In this document: positions 61,605-64,000 of the stretch, piece by piece
Position numbering within the stretch: the stretch's first letter is position 1
Layout of the letters: each line of letters starts with the position of its first letter
NCBI RefSeq assembly: GCF_900241005.1
Contig: NZ_OEST01000008.1
Span: forward strand, 89,019 to 153,018
DNA from: Bacteroides cutis
GTDB lineage: Bacteria; Bacteroidota; Bacteroidia; Bacteroidales; Bacteroidaceae
Length of the DNA stretch: 64,000 bases
Direction of reading: 5' to 3'
Program-made: the position numbers and the translations under genes
The notes under the pieces: model-generated
What the model saw: the letters and a program-made list of their open reading frames with translations, nothing else
Told to the model about the DNA's origin: nothing
Databases searched by the model: none

Positions 61605-62876
61605 ATGACATTTGAAAATTTGAAATTGATAGAGCCGATATTAAGAGCTCTTCAAGAAGAGGGGTATTCCACCCCCACTCCGATACAGGAGAAATCCATT
61701 CCCATATTACTTCAAGGAAAAGACTTATTAGGATGTGCCCAAACCGGAACCGGAAAAACTGCGGCATTCTCCATTCCCATCCTGCAAAAGTTATATAAGA
61801 CAGATAACCGTCAAGGAATAAAGGCATTGATACTGACTCCTACCCGCGAATTAGCGATACAAATCGGAGAGTCATTCGAAGCATACGGCAAATATACCGG
61901 ACTACGTCACGCCGTCATATTCGGCGGTGTAGGGCAAAAACCGCAAACCGATGAGCTCAAGCGAGGCATACAGATACTGATTGCAACTCCGGGGCGCCTG
62001 CAAGACTTGGTCAACCAGGGTTTCATCAACTTAAAGACACTCGACTTCTTCGTACTCGACGAAGCAGACCGCATGCTGGATATGGGTTTCATCCATGACA
62101 TCCGCCGCATCCTGAAGTTACTCCCACCGCGCAGGCAAACCCTTTTCTTTTCAGCCACCATGCCGCCCGAAATAGAAAAGCTGGCCAAGTCCATGCTGAC
62201 CGCTCCGGAAAAAGTGGAAGTAACTCCTGTATCTTCTACCGTCGATACCATATCGCAATCCATCTATTTTGTAGAAAAGAAAGAAAAGAAAGACTTGTTG
62301 TTATATCTACTCAAGGATCCGGCAATAGAATCAGTCCTGATATTTACCCGTACCAAATATGGAGCGGACAAGCTTGCACGTATTCTCAATAAAGCAGGTA
62401 TAGGCGCCGAAGCCATCCATGGCAATAAATCACAAAACGCACGCCAACGTGCATTGACCGGTTTCAAAAGTCATACTCTCCGTGTATTGATAGCGACGGA
62501 CATTGCGGCCCGTGGCATTGACGTAGACCAACTGTCTCACGTCATCAACTACGAACTGCCCAATATTCCGGAAACATACGTTCATCGCATCGGACGTACC
62601 GGACGTGCCGGACACAACGGAGTAGCTATTTCATTCTGCGAATCAGAAGAACTCCCATACCTGAAAGACATTCAGAAATTGATAGGTAAAACCATTCCGA
62701 TCGTAAAAGAACATCCGTTCATCACCTCCACCGGAACCAAAGCCCAAGAAACAAAGACAGAAGAGCTCAAAGTTAAAGCCAAAGAAAATAAAGTATATAG
62801 AGGTAGCCGCGCAAACGGTGATTTCTGGAGAAGGAAAAAGCAAACCCGACAAAATAAGCCTCAAAAGCAAGCCTGA
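61605..62876 (+). CDS. rhlE: DEAD-box RNA helicase, RhlE type
   Basis: 423 residues. The Q motif YSTPTPIQEKSIP, Walker A AQTGTGKTAAFSIP, DEAD box VLDEADRMLDMGF, SAT motif FFSATMPPE, and the C-terminal helicase motifs (IFTRTKYGADKLAR, ATDIAARGIDVDQ, HRIGRTGRAG) are all present. A basic C-terminal tail (about 375-423) is typical of RhlE. It remodels RNA in ribosome assembly or decay. Confidence 0.95.
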   Translation: MTFENLKLIEPILRALQEEGYSTPTPIQEKSIPILLQGKDLLGCAQTGTGKTAAFSIPILQKLYKTDNRQGIKALILTPTRELAIQIGESFEAYGKYTGLRHAVIFGGVGQKPQTDELKRGIQILIATPGRLQDLVNQGFINLKTLDFFVLDEADRMLDMGFIHDIRRILKLLPPRRQTLFFSATMPPEIEKLAKSMLTAPEKVEVTPVSSTVDTISQSIYFVEKKEKKDLLLYLLKDPAIESVLIFTRTKYGADKLARILNKAGIGAEAIHGNKSQNARQRALTGFKSHTLRVLIATDIAARGIDVDQLSHVINYELPNIPETYVHRIGRTGRAGHNGVAISFCESEELPYLKDIQKLIGKTIPIVKEHPFITSTGTKAQETKTEELKVKAKENKVYRGSRANGDFWRRKKQTRQNKPQKQA

Positions 62877-62917
62877 TTGTCACTTTTCATGATAGACAAC
62901 TCTAAAAAGCAAGTTTT

Positions 62918-62952
62918 TTTGAACAAACTTTCAAAATATTTTGTTAGCTTTG
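62918..62952 (+). promoter_or_regulatory. Promoter of the YtxH/holin-like/coiled-coil operon
   Basis: TTTG (62918-62921), a 23-bp spacer and TAGCTTTG (62945-62952). An AAAGGAG just before the ATG at 62988 is a strong Shine-Dalgarno for this organism. Confidence 0.6.
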
Positions 62953-62987
62953 TCATATAAACCTAATAAAAAGAAAGGAGTATTATC

Positions 62988-63197
62988 ATGAAAGGATTAA
63001 ATGTTTTAGCAGCTTTTTTGGGTGGTGCCGCAGTAGGTGCAGCTATTGGTATTTTATTTGCCCCTGAAAAGGGTGAAGATACCCGTCATAAGATTGCAGA
63101 AATTCTCCGTAAAAAAGGTATCAAACTGAACCGGAATGAAATGGAAAACCTGGTCGACGAGATTGCCGCAGAAATCAAAGGTGAAGCTGCCGAATAA
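62988..63197 (+). CDS. YtxH-domain small membrane protein
   Basis: 69 residues. An N-terminal glycine-rich transmembrane segment (AAFLGGAAVGAAIGILFAP) is followed by KGEDTRHKIAEIL and an amphipathic helix, as in YtxH/DUF883-type proteins. Such proteins are stress-linked; E. coli YqjD, of similar make, binds ribosomes. It is the first of three small genes with short gaps (29 and 12 bp). A strong ribosome binding site suggests high output. Confidence 0.85.
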   Translation: MKGLNVLAAFLGGAAVGAAIGILFAPEKGEDTRHKIAEILRKKGIKLNRNEMENLVDEIAAEIKGEAAE

Positions 63198-63226
63198 AAA
63201 ACTACATTTCAAAAAACAGAGCCATT

Positions 63227-63589
63227 ATGTTTGCAGACGACAAAAGTATAGAGAATATCCAGCAATTATTTATTGAGTTTAAAAAGTATCTGGAACTCCA
63301 GAAGAAATACACTCAACTGGAAGTCACTGAAAAGCTGACAATCTTGCTTTCTACATTGATACTCGTACTTCTTGTCGTCATTCTCGGCATGGTGGCCCTG
63401 TTTTACTTATCTTTCACCCTCGCCTACATATTAGATCCTATCGTAGGTGGATTGATGGTAAGTTTCGCCCTGATCAGTTGTTTCCATATCTTGTTGATTA
63501 TCCTAATCGTTGTATTCCGTAAAAAGATTATCATCAACCCGATGACAAAATTCATCGCAGGACTATTCATTGATAATAACAAAGATTAA
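63227..63589 (+). CDS. Holin-like (phage_holin_3_6 / YqjE-type) membrane protein
   Basis: 120 residues. An N-terminal amphipathic helix (about 8-36) is followed by two transmembrane segments (about 43-68 and 75-103, with LVVILGMVALFYLSF and FHILLIILIVVF). This matches the family named after phage holins but common in chromosomal operons, as YqjE in E. coli. A lysis role is not implied. It is the middle gene of the operon. Confidence 0.82.
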   Translation: MFADDKSIENIQQLFIEFKKYLELQKKYTQLEVTEKLTILLSTLILVLLVVILGMVALFYLSFTLAYILDPIVGGLMVSFALISCFHILLIILIVVFRKKIIINPMTKFIAGLFIDNNKD

Positions 63590-63601
63590 AAAATCACGAA
63601 T

Positions 63602-63853
63602 ATGAATGATACTTCCAATACAGACCTCATCACTTTAGAGAGCCTCCAGAAACAAAAAGCGGAAGCACGGGAAGAATTGCGTGCTCAAAAGAAGATAATG
63701 AACGATACCGCCAGGAACCTGTTCGCCCCACTTGCTCCTGCGGCAGACAGAGGCACTGCAATCATGCGGGCCTTCAACACAGGCATGGCAGTATTCGATG
63801 GAGTTATGCTGGGAATGAAGTTGATGAAGAAAATAAGAAATTCATTCCGGTAA
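63602..63853 (+). CDS. Small coiled-coil protein, YqjK-like position
   Basis: 83 residues with no named domain. The first half is a charged coiled coil (LQKQKAEAREELRAQKKIM), the second a short hydrophobic/amphipathic segment ending in basic residues (GVMLGMKLMKKIRNSFR). It is the third gene after a YtxH and a holin-like gene, the place that yqjK holds in the E. coli yqjD-yqjE-yqjK operon, and the build is similar. Relationship is by layout, not by shown homology. Confidence 0.75.
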   Translation: MNDTSNTDLITLESLQKQKAEAREELRAQKKIMNDTARNLFAPLAPAADRGTAIMRAFNTGMAVFDGVMLGMKLMKKIRNSFR

Positions 63854-63854
63854 C

Positions 63855-63924
63855 AAAAAAGAGGCTGAATTCTACATTTGCACATAGACTCCAGCCCCTT
63901 CCAAATAAGAAGTCCTCCTTTTTT
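63855..63924. terminator. Possible bidirectional terminator at the end of the window
   Basis: AAAAAAGAGG (63855-63864) is nearly complementary to CCTCCTTTTTT (63914-63924), with inner GGCTG/CAGCC. It lies between two converging genes. The loop is long, so confidence is limited. Confidence 0.4.
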
Positions 63925-64000
63925 AGACAGCCATCACCTGACCGCCTATTACACCTGCAATAGCACTCGCTACAGCAATGATTACCTTCAAAATCTTATC
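63923..64000 (-). CDS. Small smalltalk-like protein, partial at the window edge
   Basis: The minus-strand frame entering from the window end reads 25 codons, DKILKVIIAVASAIAGVI then GGQVMAV and a TAA stop (63923-63925). A lysine-led hydrophobic helix with repeated Ala/Gly is the pattern of the tiny Bacteroides smalltalk proteins of about 30 residues. The start lies outside the window. Family naming is tentative. Confidence 0.5.
   Translation of the reverse strand, partial: DKILKVIIAVASAIAGVIGGQVMAV

Noticed and set aside
63227..63589. Prophage lysis gene (holin)
   Set aside because: No other phage genes are present. The family also occurs in chromosomal stress operons, and the gene order matches yqjDEK.

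Overview
The window looks like a chromosomal segment of a gut Bacteroides species. The evidence is moderate-to-low GC, many upstream regions carrying the Bacteroidota -7 promoter element TAnnTTTG instead of a sigma70 box, weak Shine-Dalgarno signals, and typical gene families (TonB receptors, DUF4878 lipoprotein, PCMD-like protein, AGE-type NanE, GH20 hexosaminidase, thrS-infC-rpmI-rplT order). The species cannot be fixed from the sequence alone. I see no insertion sequence, prophage, CRISPR array or rRNA.

Layout. 1-7.4 kb: an Fe-S protein (cut by the window edge), an exported ferredoxin-fused aldo/keto reductase, a TonB receptor, a lipoprotein flavodoxin and a secreted CMD-cupin protein, then a YiiX-like lipoprotein and a DUF4878 lipoprotein. 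7.4-15 kb (minus strand): an AraC regulator, a TonB receptor with a CxxC plug, a His/Cys-rich small membrane protein, a 5'-nucleotidase-type lipoprotein and a histidine kinase with a periplasmic-binding-like sensor. 15-23 kb: tex, a CPBP protease, an LRR protein, an ABC-F ATPase and the grpE-dnaJ heat-shock operon. 23-34.3 kb: a sialic-acid (nan) cluster. It holds a triple-domain SGNH / sialate O-acetylesterase / NanM-like protein, a GH20 enzyme, an SGNH esterase, nanE, nanL, nanT and a wrecked nanQ (yhcH), with a divergent ROK regulator. 34.3-40.5 kb: a polysaccharide export operon without glycosyltransferases (CapD-like, Wza-like, Wzz-like, a NusG N-domain protein, WbuC). 40.7-45.5 kb: tRNA-Thr(CGT), mltG, iorAB and paaK. 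45.6-49.4 kb: a structured small RNA, then rplT, rpmI, infC and thrS. 49.4-60.2 kb (minus): a TPR protein, def, ruvX, a PCMD-like protein and a complete PAPS-making and PAPS-using cluster (sulfotransferase, cysN, cysD, cysC, permease, cysQ). 60.4-64 kb: a SPOR lipoprotein, a small lipoprotein, an RhlE helicase, a three-gene YtxH/holin-like/coiled-coil operon and the edge of a tiny smalltalk-like gene.

How they work together. The nan genes would release, de-O-acetylate, epimerise, import and cleave host sialic acid to ManNAc and then GlcNAc. Two matching AT-rich palindromes beside nanT and the ROK gene are the best operator candidates. The cys cluster makes PAPS but has no reductive genes (cysH/I/J) and sits against a sulfotransferase, so it is a sulfonation pathway, not sulfur assimilation. 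It matches the known Bacteroides cholesterol/steroid sulfonation cluster.

The most unusual signals are non-coding. One is an exact 22-bp-period array of four TACCA-N5-TGGTA units in front of the CxxC TonB receptor. The other is an exact 23-bp-period array of four (perhaps five) GTTAAC units, followed by a 15-bp perfect palindrome at the expected start of transcription, in front of grpE-dnaJ. I know of no described regulator for either.
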